A program made the position numbers and the translations under genes. A DNA stretch of 64,000 nucleotides from Leptasterias polaris (lineage: Eukaryota; Echinodermata; Asteroidea; Forcipulatida; Asteriidae): positions 372,001 to 436,000 of the forward strand of contig JAZGTN010000180.1 in assembly GCA_037783415.1 (NCBI GenBank), given 5' to 3'. The notes beneath the pieces are model-generated. The model saw nothing but the letters and a program-made list of their open reading frames with translations, did no database searches and had not been told where the DNA came from. Positions 10,600 to 21,249 of the stretch are shown one piece after another; position 1 is the first letter of the stretch, and each line of letters opens with the position of its first letter.

Positions 10600-13120
10600 T
10601 GGTTTGGAAAACAACTGCCTGACCCGTTTTTCCCTCAGTGATGTTCACTTTTCATGTGCGTTTAGGGACTTTGGCTTATGGGCCGTAACGACAGTGTATA
10701 GGCGCATAATCAGAGACTGACTGAAACTTGCATATCACTGATCCTTCCCAAGCAATCTGAATCTCACAATGAATGATTACCTTACATCTACAATGTTATG
10801 CATTGAGAATTATATAATAATACAATTGATGGTTTGGGTTGTCATGGTTACGCAGTACTCAATCTATAGAATTCCGTAATCGTACAGGAACAAAAGTAAA
10901 TCTATGGTCAGCCTTTGAACTGGTGTGCCTTGATTCATCGTGAATAGCATTAAGTGAAGTATTGGATTTTAACAATGGTCTGCTTGCCGACTGTAACACA
11001 AATCTTCAGAAAAGGTACACTGGCAGGCTTGGGTATTTTGACCATCACACTGGAAAGAACAAATTCCATCAATACATTTTACCTATGACCTTTGAAGAGA
11101 AAAATGTTAGTTGATACAACTTTTAAAAATAACTGCTTCATGATTGACGATACCTACAAAAGCGTTTCTTCTTATTAAAATGTCAAGAAAAGGATAAACT
11201 GTTTAATGTATCAAAATCAAGATTGGAACAAATGTTCATCGCATGACGCAAAAATAGCTCAGATGGCACTTTCATTTGGTGGAAGCTTCGTGTTCATATA
11301 GGGACCGTAACAAACATTTGTGGGCGCATAGGATTATAGGTTGCTGAATCTTAGCATTTCACTGGTCTTTCCCGAACCAATGGAATCCCACAATGAATGG
11401 TTACCTTACATCTACAATTCTACGCATTGAGAGTTATATAATACTACAATGGATGGCCCAGTTGTCATGGTTATGCGGTACTTAATCTATAGAATGTGGA
11501 AGCCTGCATTATTCGTCAACGAAGATCTGCTTGTCATTTGTAATGTGAAATACAACAGATCTGGAGAAAAGGAAATCGATACGCGTTTACGCTAGCTATG
11601 GTTACCCATAAAATGCACGCTAACTAGAATGTTTTTAGGTTTCAAATGAGCCCCCCTCCCTCCTTCGACTGAAAGAACAAAACCTACATATTTTTACAAC
11701 TTTTAAAGTAAAATAAAATAAAATAAAAAGTAAGTTAAGATTGATATCCATTATTAGAAATGAATGTTTTAAAAAACAGAGGTTGGAAGAAAAACTGCGT
11801 GACACTATAAGTTTGTTCAGTTATTGACACTTTCCTTTGCTGTTAGGTATCGTATCCACATAGGGACCGTATCCACATAGGGACCGTAACAAACATTTTT
11901 GGGCGCTTAGGATTATAGGTTGCTGAATCTTAGCATTTCACTGGTCTTTGCCGAACCATTGGAATCCCAGTTACCTTACATCTACAATTCTACGCATTGA
12001 GAGTTATATAATACTACAATGGATGGCCCAGTAGTCATGGTTATGCAGTACTCAATCTATAGAATGTGGAAGCCTGCATTATTCGTTAACAAAGGTCTGC
12101 TTGCCAATTGTAATGTGAAATACAACAGAACTGAAGACACACAAATCGATGTACGCGTTTACGCTAGCTATGGTTACCCATAAAATGCACGCAAACTAGA
12201 ATGTTTTTAGGTTACGAATGACCCCCCCCCCACACCCACTGAAAGAACAAAACCCACGTGGAACGTTCAAAGTAAAATAAAAAAATTCAAAAGTAAGTTA
12301 AGATAGAAATTCATTATTAGGCCTAGAAATGAATGTTTTAAAAACAGTGGTTGGAAGAAAATTTGGCTGTTCAGTTATTGTCACTTTCATTTGCTGTCAG
12401 GTATCGTATCCACATAGGGACCGTATCCACATAGGGACCGTAACAATTATTTGTGGACGCTTAGGATTATAGGTTGCTGAATCTTAGCATTTCACTGGTC
12501 AGATCTGGAGAAAAGGAAATCGATGTACGCTTTTGAGTTAGCTATGGTTTCCCATGAAATGCTGGCAAAGTAGAGTGTTTTTGAGTTTCGAATGACCTAC
12601 CCCTCCGAAACATAAATAAAGAACAACACCTGCCTACTACTTTTAAAGTGACATAAAAAGGACGAACGAATTAAAGATAGAAAATAATGATACAAATAAA
12701 TGTCTTAAAATCGAGGTTTAAACAAAAATTGCCTGACACCAAGTTTGTTCAGTTATTGACACTTTCATTTGCTGTTAGGGATCGTGTCCGCATAGGGACC
12801 GTAACTAACATTTTAGGATGCATAGGATTAACGATTGCTGAAACTTCGCATTTCACTGGTCTTTCCCGAACCATTGGAATCCCACATTGAATGGTTACCT
12901 TACATCTACAATTCTGTGCATTGAGAGTTATATAATACTACAATGGATTACTCTGGTTGTCATGGTTATGCGGTACTCTATAGAATTTCAAACCCATTTT
13001 ATAACCAGCAAACCTATATGAGTTAGAAGCCTATGATCTGGTATGCCTTGGCTCATTGTGGATAACATCAAACGACAAACAAAGGAAATTCAACCACACT
13101 GCACTCAATGGTCTGCTGCC
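10600..13120 (+). repeat. Degenerate tandem array, units of about 360-580 bases
   Basis: Four to five direct copies share, in order: GCTGTTAGG-ATCGT-TCC-CATAGGGACCGTAAC, GGATTATAGGTTGCTGAATC, TTTCACTGGTCTTTCCCGAACCATTGGAATCCCACA, TGGTTACCTTACATCTACAATTCT, GAGAGTTATATAATACTACAATGGAT, and CAATCTATAGAAT. AGGGACCGTAAC occurs at about 11300, 11879, 12433 and 12793, giving spacings of 579, 554 and 360. The third unit lacks its middle. CGTATCCACATAGGGAC is itself doubled within two units. No reading frame is conserved, so the array is probably non-coding. Confidence 0.8.
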
Positions 13121-13239
13121 AATGGCAATGTAATATACCTCCGAACCAGTGTCAGTGAAACATCTCCATGTTGTTGCTAGCTAGCTCATGCCCATGCCTG
13201 CACAAACCAGGCACTTGGCGGATTTTTTTCCGGGGGTGA

Positions 13240-13357
13240 CTCCCCCCACCTCCCCACACCTCCCCACACCCCCACACCTCCCCACACCCCCACACCCCCA
13301 CACCTCCCCACCTCCCCACACCCCCACACCTCCCCACCTCCCCACCTCCCCACACCT
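13240..13357 (+). repeat. C-rich minisatellite
   Basis: About 118 bases of CCCCACACCTCC and CCCCACCTCC units, purine-free on one strand apart from A. Long open frames in both directions across it are artefacts of composition. It directly precedes the truncated 5' end of the LINE copy at 13358. Confidence 0.9.
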
Positions 13358-14522
13358 CCGGATTCAAATAAAAGCAAAACTTCATCGGTTGTTAACCTTC
13401 AGTTTTCTGTGCCTCAGGGATCTGTTTTAGGTCCCCATCTGTTTAATGTATATACCTTACCACTTCATGAGATAATCGGTAAACACAATATAAGCTATCA
13501 TATGTATGCAGACGATCTCCAATTATATTTTTCATGTCTTCCTATTCAAGAGCAGGTAGAAAAACGTATTGACGACCTTGAAAGTTGTATTCGTGATGTA
13601 CGGAAATGGTTGAATGATTGTTATCTCAAACTAAATGAGGAAAAAACAGAATTTCTCTTGTTAGGCTCTAGACAACAACTTTCCAAGATTGCAATTACTC
13701 ATATATGTGTTGGTTCTGTGCACATTGCTCCTTCAGATAAGGCAATAAATCTTGGTGTTATTTTCGATACAGCCATGTCTTTTGATGCACAAATTTCAAA
13801 CTGTGTGAAAGCAGCCTATTATCATCTGCGTAATCTTTGCGCTATTAGGAAATTTCTAACCCCCCAAACCACTCAACAATTGATTCATGCTTTTGTGACA
13901 TCTCATCTAGATAACTGTAACTCTCTCCTTTTTGGACTTCCTAAATACCAAATTCACAGACTACAAAAGGTTCAAAACGCAGCTGCCCGCCTTGTCACTA
14001 AATCTAAACGTTCGACCCATATTACTCAAATACTCAAAAATCTTCACTGGCTTCCAATAGTACAGCGTATCAAATATAAAATTCTACTACTCACCTACCG
14101 ATCACTAAATGGATTTGTCCCTGATTATATTTCCTCTCTTCTCAGTATCTCTTTAGGTTCTCGTGCAGGTCTTCGTTCCTCCATTTCCACAAAGTTAACA
14201 GAAATTAAAACTAAGAGGAGTTGGGGTGACAGAGCTTTTATAGCTGCTGCCCCCAAGTTATGGAACTCCCTACCTCATTCAATCAAAATGTCAGCAAATC
14301 AAAATTTGTTCAAAAAAAAACTTAAAAACCTATCTAATGTCTGAATTTTTTAGTTAGATGTAGTATATTTCACAACCTGATGTAAATTATTTTCATTCTT
14401 TGTAACTTTTCATGTACTTTCGTATGTTTAATGTTTCTATACCTTGTTAGGCGCCTTGAGCATCCCTTGGGGTGGATATGTGCGCATTATAAATGTTGTT
14501 ATTATTATTATTATTATTATTA
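13358..14522 (+). mobile_element. 5'-truncated L2/CR1-type LINE with reverse transcriptase end
   Basis: An open frame runs from about 13358 to the TGA at 14342-14344. It carries reverse transcriptase block VPQGSVLGP (13409), the catalytic YADD motif (about 13507), then conserved C-terminal phrases: LGVIFD, CNSLLFGLP, LQKVQNAAARLV, NLHWLPI and LWNSLP. These are typical of CR1/L2/jockey-like LINE proteins. The endonuclease half is missing. The tail GCGCCTTGAG-TGCGCATTATAAATG ends in (ATT)n at about 14497-14522, the usual 3' terminus of such LINEs. The frame is uninterrupted over 320 codons, so the insertion is fairly young. It splits the repeat array around it. Confidence 0.9.
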
Positions 14523-15660
14523 AAAACGGCTCTAAAAAAATGTAGACAAAAAACAAAAAAACCATTGTTGTATTACAATTAGCGAATGCATTTTGAACGA
14601 CTCCTAAAAGCTGGACAATTGTTTTCTTCTTAAGGTTTTTCTCTCTTGAAATCAAGGTATCCAAACCGAGGCTGGAAGGACAGCTGCCTAACATGGTTCA
14701 CTGATAAGCACTTTTCATGTTCTGTTTGGGAGCTTGTCCACATGGCGAAAATTCACTGGCATCGGAATCCCACAATGATTTGTTACCAACATCTTCAATT
14801 CTGTGCAATGAGATTTATGTAATACTACAATAGATATGTTTGGTTACCGTTATAGTTTACCATGACAATGGCAGAACTTAATCTTTGGGGATAAAAAACA
14901 TGAATACTGGAAGATTTCCCCTTTCCAGTATAATGTATCCAAACCTAGGCTGGAGGGACAATTGCCTGACTCTATTTTGGTTCAGTTTTTGATCACTGTT
15001 CACGTACTGTTGGGAACCGTGAAAAAAGACTGTTACAAAATTTTGCAAACGACAGATTGTTGAAGTTTAGTAACCAAGACTCAAGCTAGTAAAAACTAAG
15101 CCGTGGCGTTGACAAGTACGAATTGAAGATCTGACTCTCGCGATGTCCTTTATGGTAGACCGTATTGAGACTGCCACCGTTAATTTGACATACCGCCCTC
15201 ACTCACTCTGCTTTCTCTGGCGTGCGCTCTTAACATGAAAAGGGCGGAATCCCACAACGACCTTTGTGATTTTGAATTGAAGTTATTTAATTAATGCTAT
15301 ACTCTTTGCAGAACTCATGATTCATGTAGCAATTTGTATCATCTGTAAATCACAGGTGAATCATTCCTTGTCATTTCCCCAAACACGATCCCATCATGTG
15401 TTATATTTCTATGTTTATGAAGACAATTGAAGATATAAATGATACTTTGACTCAAGTTAATAAACCATTGGCAGTGAAGTCCCATCTTGGGGCAAAGGCG
15501 ATTTTACGAACTGTTTTATACATTAAGCCATTCATTGTGCATTTTTTTAAATCTCAATTTGACGGGGCCGGGAGTTCAGGAATCTGAAGTGGGGTGGGGC
15601 TTCCTACGCGCATCTATTGCATACGTTACTAAAGAACAAGTTGCTGTTTTATTCATTCAT
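14523..15660 (+). repeat. Diverged continuation of the tandem array
   Basis: Fragments of the array unit reappear: CATCGGAATCCCACAATGATTTGTTACC (about 14760) and GTGCAATGAGATTTATGTAATACTACAATAGAT (about 14805). There is also a second sub-unit, CCAAAC-AGGCTGGA-GGACA-TGCCTGAC (14661, 14940; again at 17395 and 17685). GAATTGAAGTTATTTAATTAATGCT (15275) matches 9740 and 18030. No gene. Confidence 0.6.
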
Positions 15661-15682
15661 TTAATTCTGTGTTTGGATCTAC

Positions 15683-16338
15683 ATGCGTTTTATGTCAGAT
15701 GCACCCTTGACCCTACAGACCCCTTTCAGTGTCAGCTATCCCTTAAGACGATTCATCACTTCAGGGATCAATCTCATTCACTGCATAATACTATGGAATG
15801 TTTTACCTGTGTACTTGAAGCTTTCTGAGTCGGTCGAGTCGTTCAAGTCATCATTGAAGACTTACCTTTTTAATTTATAATAATATCCTTAGAGGTGACT
15901 GGTTTGTAGGTGACGGCTGTGCGGGGGAGGTCTCTTTTGTGGGGGGTGGTGGTTCTGATGGGGCTGGGGTTTGGTTGGGTTGACTCGACATTTCATTTGT
16001 ATGCTCTGTTCGTCTTCTGGGGAGGACGAGCGGTGTATGCTCTTTTCGGGTCGGCTCACTCGGGTCCTGGTTGTTTTGGGGCCGCCGCTTCCTTATGGGA
16101 GGAACTGTGTTTCTGCATGGTTGTTGCCTGCAAGCTAGATACTTTTCATTTCCACTATGTATCTTACTTGTATTTTATTGATGTTTTAACTGGTAATAAA
16201 TATTTATTCAGCTGGTCTGGTATTTTATTACTGATTGTTTTGATTTTATTTTTGTACCTTTTAAATTGTGAAGCGCATCGAGGGATCTTCGATTCACAAT
16301 GCGCTATATAAATGCTGTTTTATTATTATTATTATAAT
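15683..16338 (+). mobile_element. LINE 3' fragment with reverse transcriptase C-terminus
   Basis: The frame ending at 15880 finishes LWNVLPVYLK then ESVESFKSSLKTYLFNL, the canonical C-terminus of an L2/CR1-type reverse transcriptase. The part further 5' is frameshifted and unrecognisable. A long 3' UTR follows, ending in AAGCGCATCGAGGG, then ATGCGCTATATAAATG, then (ATT)n at about 16318-16335. The 133-codon open frame at 15910-16311 falls in this UTR and is not considered real. Confidence 0.75.
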
Positions 16339-16578
16339 GGGGACATGTTTTTTCCTCTCAGCCTCGATTTGAAAATTCATACTTGCGAGTGCAAAAGATC
16401 GACGTTTCAATTAGTGGGGCTTTTCGGTGCTCTTGTTATTGGTTACCACGTTACCATTGTCTTCCTTTCTGTATGTTGAACTCAATGAATCTAAACCAAG
16501 TCTGTAGGAATAATTAGTCAGGTTTTGTAATTATATCGTTAGAATCTTTGTTTGTCTTTATTTGTTATTGAACACAGG

Positions 16579-16669
16579 AACACATTACAAAAACTGATGA
16601 AAGATGGCCCGATTAAGTCTCAGTGGAAGACCGTGTTGGTTGCTCTCCATATACTCTTTGAATAAAATG
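16579..16669 (+). pseudogene. Start-codon exon, copy 3 (decayed)
   Basis: It is preceded by TTTGTTATTGAACACAG and followed by ATG|GTAAGTAAAC. An ATG at 16597 opens MKDGPIKSQWKTVLVALHIL, clearly homologous to copy 1 (MEGGPIKAQWK). A TAA follows two codons later, upstream of the donor, so the frame does not reach the splice site. It marks a multi-kb duplication of the 9.2-kb locus. Confidence 0.45.
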
Positions 16670-18215
16670 GTAAGTAAACAAAATGAGTAAAGTTGCAAAA
16701 GATTGCTTAAAGCTCGAAATGAATTACTTTTTAGTCAATATAAGTGTTGTTAATCTTTTTATTAATGTGTCTTAACCGAGACTTGGAAAACATTTGCGTT
16801 ACCTGAAATTGTTTCAGGTAAAAATTGCTTTGAGTCGTGTAGGCCTACTGTATAGGAACATCAAAGTGTAAACTTATAAGAATTTCAATGGTCCTTCCCT
16901 AGTCATCGAAATCCCACAATAAATTTTAAAGACACATCTACAGTTCTATGCTTTGAGAGTTATATAATACTAAGGAGATTCAACCGCACTGCATTATATA
17001 AGGTCTTTCTAAACAATGGCCCACTTGCCAATTGTATTGTTAAGTACCTCTAAACCAGTTACAAATCTATACGCGTATTATTGCTGTCTTGCTCACGTTA
17101 ACCACGGCCTACACAGATCAGGCCCTTGGCTGTTTTTCTCTTGGGTTCACCACCACCCCCCCCCCCCCCCCCCGGCCCCCGCAAAACTCCCGAAAAATGA
17201 AGTCTACCTTACGACTTCAAGTAAAGGGGGAAAAGATCAACAACAAAATATTACGTGTTTTATTGCAGGAAGAACGTGTGGCTTTTTTTTGTAGTGACCC
17301 TGAAAAGGGCCAACATTTGGAGCGATTCCTGAATGTTAAAAAGACATAACAAACAAATAAAAACATAAGCTTTTTCTCCCATCATTGTGTCCAAACCGAG
17401 GCTGGGAGGACAGCTGCCTAACTCGGTTATGTGATAGGCAGTTTTCGTGTACTGATGGGGACCGTGTCCACTTAGCAGCCATGACCACAAATTACGGGTA
17501 TAGGCCTACCACAGATTGCCGAACTTTAGCATTTCACGGAACTTCCCGAACCATCGGAGTCTTACAATTATTGGTTACCTTTCAATTTTGTGCAATGGGA
17601 ATTATAACATAATACCATGGACCATTTTGGTTGTCATTGTCGAGTAGCTGGTACTTTTTCCCCTTTTAAAGTTCAATGTATCCAAACCGAGGCTGGAGGA
17701 ACAATAGACTCAACCTATTTTGGTTCCGTGATACTCACTTTCAATTATGGACCGTGAAAGGGGGACAGTCGATCACGCCAATTTGCGAATTAAAGGCAGT
17801 TAAATCTGCCAATGAAATCCTGCATTGAAGGCTTTTGTTACACTTACAACTCTATGACTGTTATGCAACTGTTCATGTTTTTTCGAGGTTCCGTAGGCTA
17901 TAGTTTAATCGGAACCGATTGATATAACCGTTCATGGTTGTTATTCGGGAAGGCCAGTTTCATTGTTCAATATAATGCGCTGTATACATGAAGTTGATGG
18001 AATCCCACAAGAACTAATAACTTTTCGAAATAAAGTTATGCAATTATTGTTGATGCTGTACAATACTCTTGTTACATATATATTGGCAAGATCTGAATTG
18101 AGCAATCCTTAATCGGCCTCGATAAGCACCGACGTTGTGCCTGAATGTAAACCACTGCTAAGTACAGAAAAAAGCACTTTGGCATGCAGGCTACGGTACT
18201 TTGACTCTCAACCTC

Positions 18216-18842
18216 GAAAAAACAAAATAGAAAGAAAAAAAATCCTTTATAACGTTTCGTTTATAATTAGTTAAATTATATTCTTAAATTAACTAATTAT
18301 TACTTCCTATTTATTCTTATTTGTTTTAATATTTTAATGTTATTTTTTTTAACTGTTTGCTTAATAAAAAAAACCAGATTATTTGCAATTTAAATAAATT
18401 GATAACTGTAATAAAAATGATTTCATAATTACACTCTCATTTTATTAACTGCCCCACTGCATTAATTATTAATGCCCCGCGCAGCGCCCTCAAGCGTTAT
18501 TAATTTGTAAGTATTGTAATTTTTACATTCAACAAATCGTTAGTTGGTGCTCAATTCATATCGAGTCTAGTCGGAACTGGTCATTAATGATTCTTTGGCA
18601 GCGCGACCTCTTCGAAACGAGGCAGAAATAACATAATCAGTTCGAGGTACGAAAGGTACGAAGTGTCTTGTGTGAAGGTACGAAGTGACTCGGCTGACGG
18701 TACGAAGTGTCCAGGGTACGAAGTGTCCCAAGTCACTTCGTACCGTGTAAAAGGTACGAAGTGTCCCGGGTACGAAAAGGTAAAGGTACGAAGTGTCCTG
18801 ACACTGAAAAAACAAAATAGAAAGAAAAAAAATCCTTTATAA
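18216..18842. repeat. Insert bounded by identical 37-base direct repeats
   Basis: GAAAAAACAAAATAGAAAGA followed by AAAAAAATCCTTTATAA occurs exactly at 18216-18252 and 18806-18842. Between them is about 553 bases of very AT-rich DNA, including a hairpin near 18262-18301 (TAATTAGTTAA against TTAACTAATTA), and then a minisatellite. The perfect identity implies a recent duplication or long-repeat-mediated insertion. Confidence 0.85.
18645..18800 (+). repeat. GGTACGAAGTG minisatellite
   Basis: The core GGTACGAAGTG occurs about seven times with variable 5-15 base spacers, and once inverted (CACTTCGTACC near 18732-18744). It lies inside the insert bounded by the 37-base direct repeats. Confidence 0.85.
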
Positions 18843-19199
18843 TTCCTTCTTTTCGAGCAATTCCTGAAAGCTAGAAATATTTATGTCTACTGTAGGATTT
18901 TCTCACTGTATCGGAACCCAGATTGTACCACAAATGTATCGCCTGGCGCCAAACTTGTTTGGTTATTGACACTTTCATTTGCTGTTTGGGATGTATGGAC
19001 GCATACATGTAGGATTAAAGGTTGCTGAAACTTAGCATTTCACTGGTCTTTCCCGAACCATCCGAATCCCACAATAAATGGTTACCTTACATCTACAATA
19101 TTCTGTGCTATTAGAATTATATAATACTACAATGGTTGCTCCAGTTGTCATGGTTACTTAAGCAGTACTCAATCTATAGAATTCAGAAAACCGTAAAGC

Positions 19200-20030
19200 A
19201 ACAAGTAAACCAACGGGTTAGCATTTTGTTATTGATTGCCTTTTGTTGGTGATTGGATTCTCATTGCCATTTTATTATCATTCGTAGGCTGCCGAAGGAA
19301 TCTTCAGGGAAACATTATTTCAGCACATATTATTTCTTTATCCACCGTTGTTCAAGTTTTACTCAGATATCTCAACCAGCCCCAAGATTAGCCTAGGCCT
19401 TTGGTAAATGTTTGTTTTTAAAAGTTTATGAAATTGTTATTTTGGTGTTGTTTACGGGTTTTTGAGGCATTGTATTGTTGATAAACTAACCGCGCTGGTT
19501 GGCATGGGCGGCCGCTTGTAAGCAAAACATTTAATCATGTTCACATTAAATGTTTTAACCAAACTCCCGTTTTTCTGCAACCTCCCATGATTTATTTCTT
19601 TGTTTCCAACAAATTCAACGTTATTCTTTTGTATTTATGTTACATTGTCGCAAACTGTGGGTGTCTGTTTTTGTTTTGCATTTGTGACTTTCCATAGTTT
19701 TCCAGTCTCGTTTGGCAAAAATTTAGACTGTGACGTTGTATTAAGTTTTGCAGCACACGTGCGTTGGTCTCTGGAAAATAATCGAGTTGTACATAGCGCC
19801 CTCTGTTGTTGATGATGAGAAATATAAATAAATTGCACAAATTAATGTCAAAGTTTACTAAAATACGTCGTCTGTACATTCTGAGAGTAAATTGTCAGGT
19901 AAGCGAACATTAACCCGTTAAAAACAAAGTTTATGAGATGGAAAGATAAGCTGGAGGGTAGTACTGTTGCTAGTACATCATAAGGCTTAATGTTTTGTGG
20001 TAAAAAGTGTGTTTTTATCAGTCCAAACTG
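19200..20030. other. Unannotated stretch
   Basis: No gene or element recognised. It contains CATAGCGCCCTCTGTTG near 19792, a short phrase of a type that recurs in this window (about 9632, 49996 and 62390) and may be a repeat edge. Confidence 0.35.
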
Positions 20031-20039
20031 TGCAGAGTT

Positions 20040-20840
20040 TTGTCAGTCGCTCAGCTCAGTACAGGTGTAGGTCAACAGTCGTACAGCGCACTCTAGAGTC
20101 TAGCCCTGGTGTGGTAGGACGTCAGTATCCGTTGCACTGCACTGACGTCCTGTGTATAACAACATGGAGGTAGGTATAAAGCGTCTGTACAATAAAAACA
20201 AGTTTTCAACTAATTGTTTAAAAATGTTTTTACCTGATTTAAGAAGCTGGAAGTTCCTTAAATCATTCTTGGTGTCCTAAAATACACTTTTGATGATTCC
20301 ACAAAAAGCAGTTTTATATCCATCCATGGGTGACATTAATTCAGAAAATAAATTGGAGTTCTTTACTTCTGTTGTTTTCATTGTACTAATTGGATTGCCC
20401 GTGTGACTGTGAATATAATTATGTGCGCGTGCTGAACATAATAGCAACCAATCGTCTGTCGCGCATGTATGTTCGAGTTGTGGGCGTGTTAGCCCAGGTT
20501 AAACACTCCTACGTTGCGTACAACGGAGTCCAGGGTATGAAGGTCCTGTACCGTTATTGCAAAAAAAAAAAAAATTCATGATTTTACTTGATAGAGGAAG
20601 TTGAAACTTTGTTTACATATTCCTTGTGTCCGGAACTATCAGCCTGCTGGATTCAGAATGATTAATTTTATCCTTGGATGACATTATTTGTGAAAATACA
20701 ACTGGAAATTGACGCCTCTGTTGTGACATCCTGAACTGACTTGCTTATATTATAAAGACTTAAAATAAGTGCATATGTATGTGCATACTTAATTTGTAGT
20801 AAGCATAGCAACCACGATAGAGGGACTTAGAGGGGGTATG
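20040..20840 (+). repeat. Two direct copies of a ~330-base interspersed repeat
   Basis: Copy A (about 20040-20475) has CAGCGCACTCTAGAGTCTAG, TGACGTCC, TTTTTACCTGATTTAAGAAGCTGGAAG and GGTGACATTA. Copy B (about 20500-20840) has ACAACGGAGTCCAGGGTATGAAGGTCC, TTATTGC, GATAGAGGAAGTTGAAAC, TTCAGAATGATTAATTTTATCCTTG and GATGACATTATT. The shared order marks one family. Copies C and D lie inverted at 23055-23430 and 20880-21115. No coding frame. Confidence 0.7.
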
Positions 20841-20879
20841 CGCTCATGACCTTACACGGTCAATTGGTACATGATGATC

Positions 20880-21115
20880 ACAACGCTAGTGCAGATGTTA
20901 TCTATGGATTGTTAGTTGTGAACTCATCAAATATTGTAGTTCACCATTGAAGGACACCAAGAATGTATGAACGGAAATTCAGCTTCTTAAACCAGGTAAA
21001 ATTTAAAAATTGTAGTCCAAATTTTGTTTGCAATGTAGAGAAGCTTTATGTACCCAGGACATCAGTGCAGTGCACTGCAACAGACACTGACATCCTACCA
21101 GGGCTATGCGTGTGT
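20880..21115 (-). repeat. Inverted copy D of the ~330-base repeat
   Basis: On the minus strand it reads GTGCACTGCACTGATGTCCTGGGTAC, TTTTACCTGGTTTAAGAAGCTGAA and ATTCTTGGTGTCCTTCAATGG, matching copy A in order. With copy A it forms an inverted pair about 900 bases apart. Confidence 0.65.
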
Positions 21116-21249
21116 GTGTTCATTTTCATTGACATGCATAATCAGATTAACGTACGATTTTCGCGGCAGTCCTTAAAATCATAGTTTTTTCCGGCGATTT
21201 GAATGATTCAATTCATGCTGTCAATGTGGCGTGCCGTATGCACTAAAAC

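Larger units (their letters stand above)
16670..19200 (+). repeat. Third stretch of the degenerate tandem array
   Basis: Array blocks recur at 16870-16975, 17440-17640, 17690-17830 and 18945-19190. The last is close to the consensus, including CACTGGTCTTTCCCGAACCATC-GAATCCCACAATAAATGG, TTATATAATACTACAATGG and CAATCTATAGAATTC. A poly-C tract occupies about 17155-17173. CCAAACCGAGGCTGG occurs at 17392 and 17682. No coding exon is supported. Confidence 0.7.

Noticed and set aside
13152..13430. Gly/Trp- and Pro/Thr-rich frames in three directions
   Set aside because: Artefacts of the C-rich minisatellite.
15910..16311. 133-codon open frame, Trp/Gly/Leu-rich
   Set aside because: It lies in the 3' UTR of a LINE fragment between its reverse transcriptase stop and its (ATT)n tail, and has no known motif.
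18645..18800. Telomere-like or centromere-like satellite
   Set aside because: GGTACGAAGTG units are few and irregular and confined to one 553-base insert.
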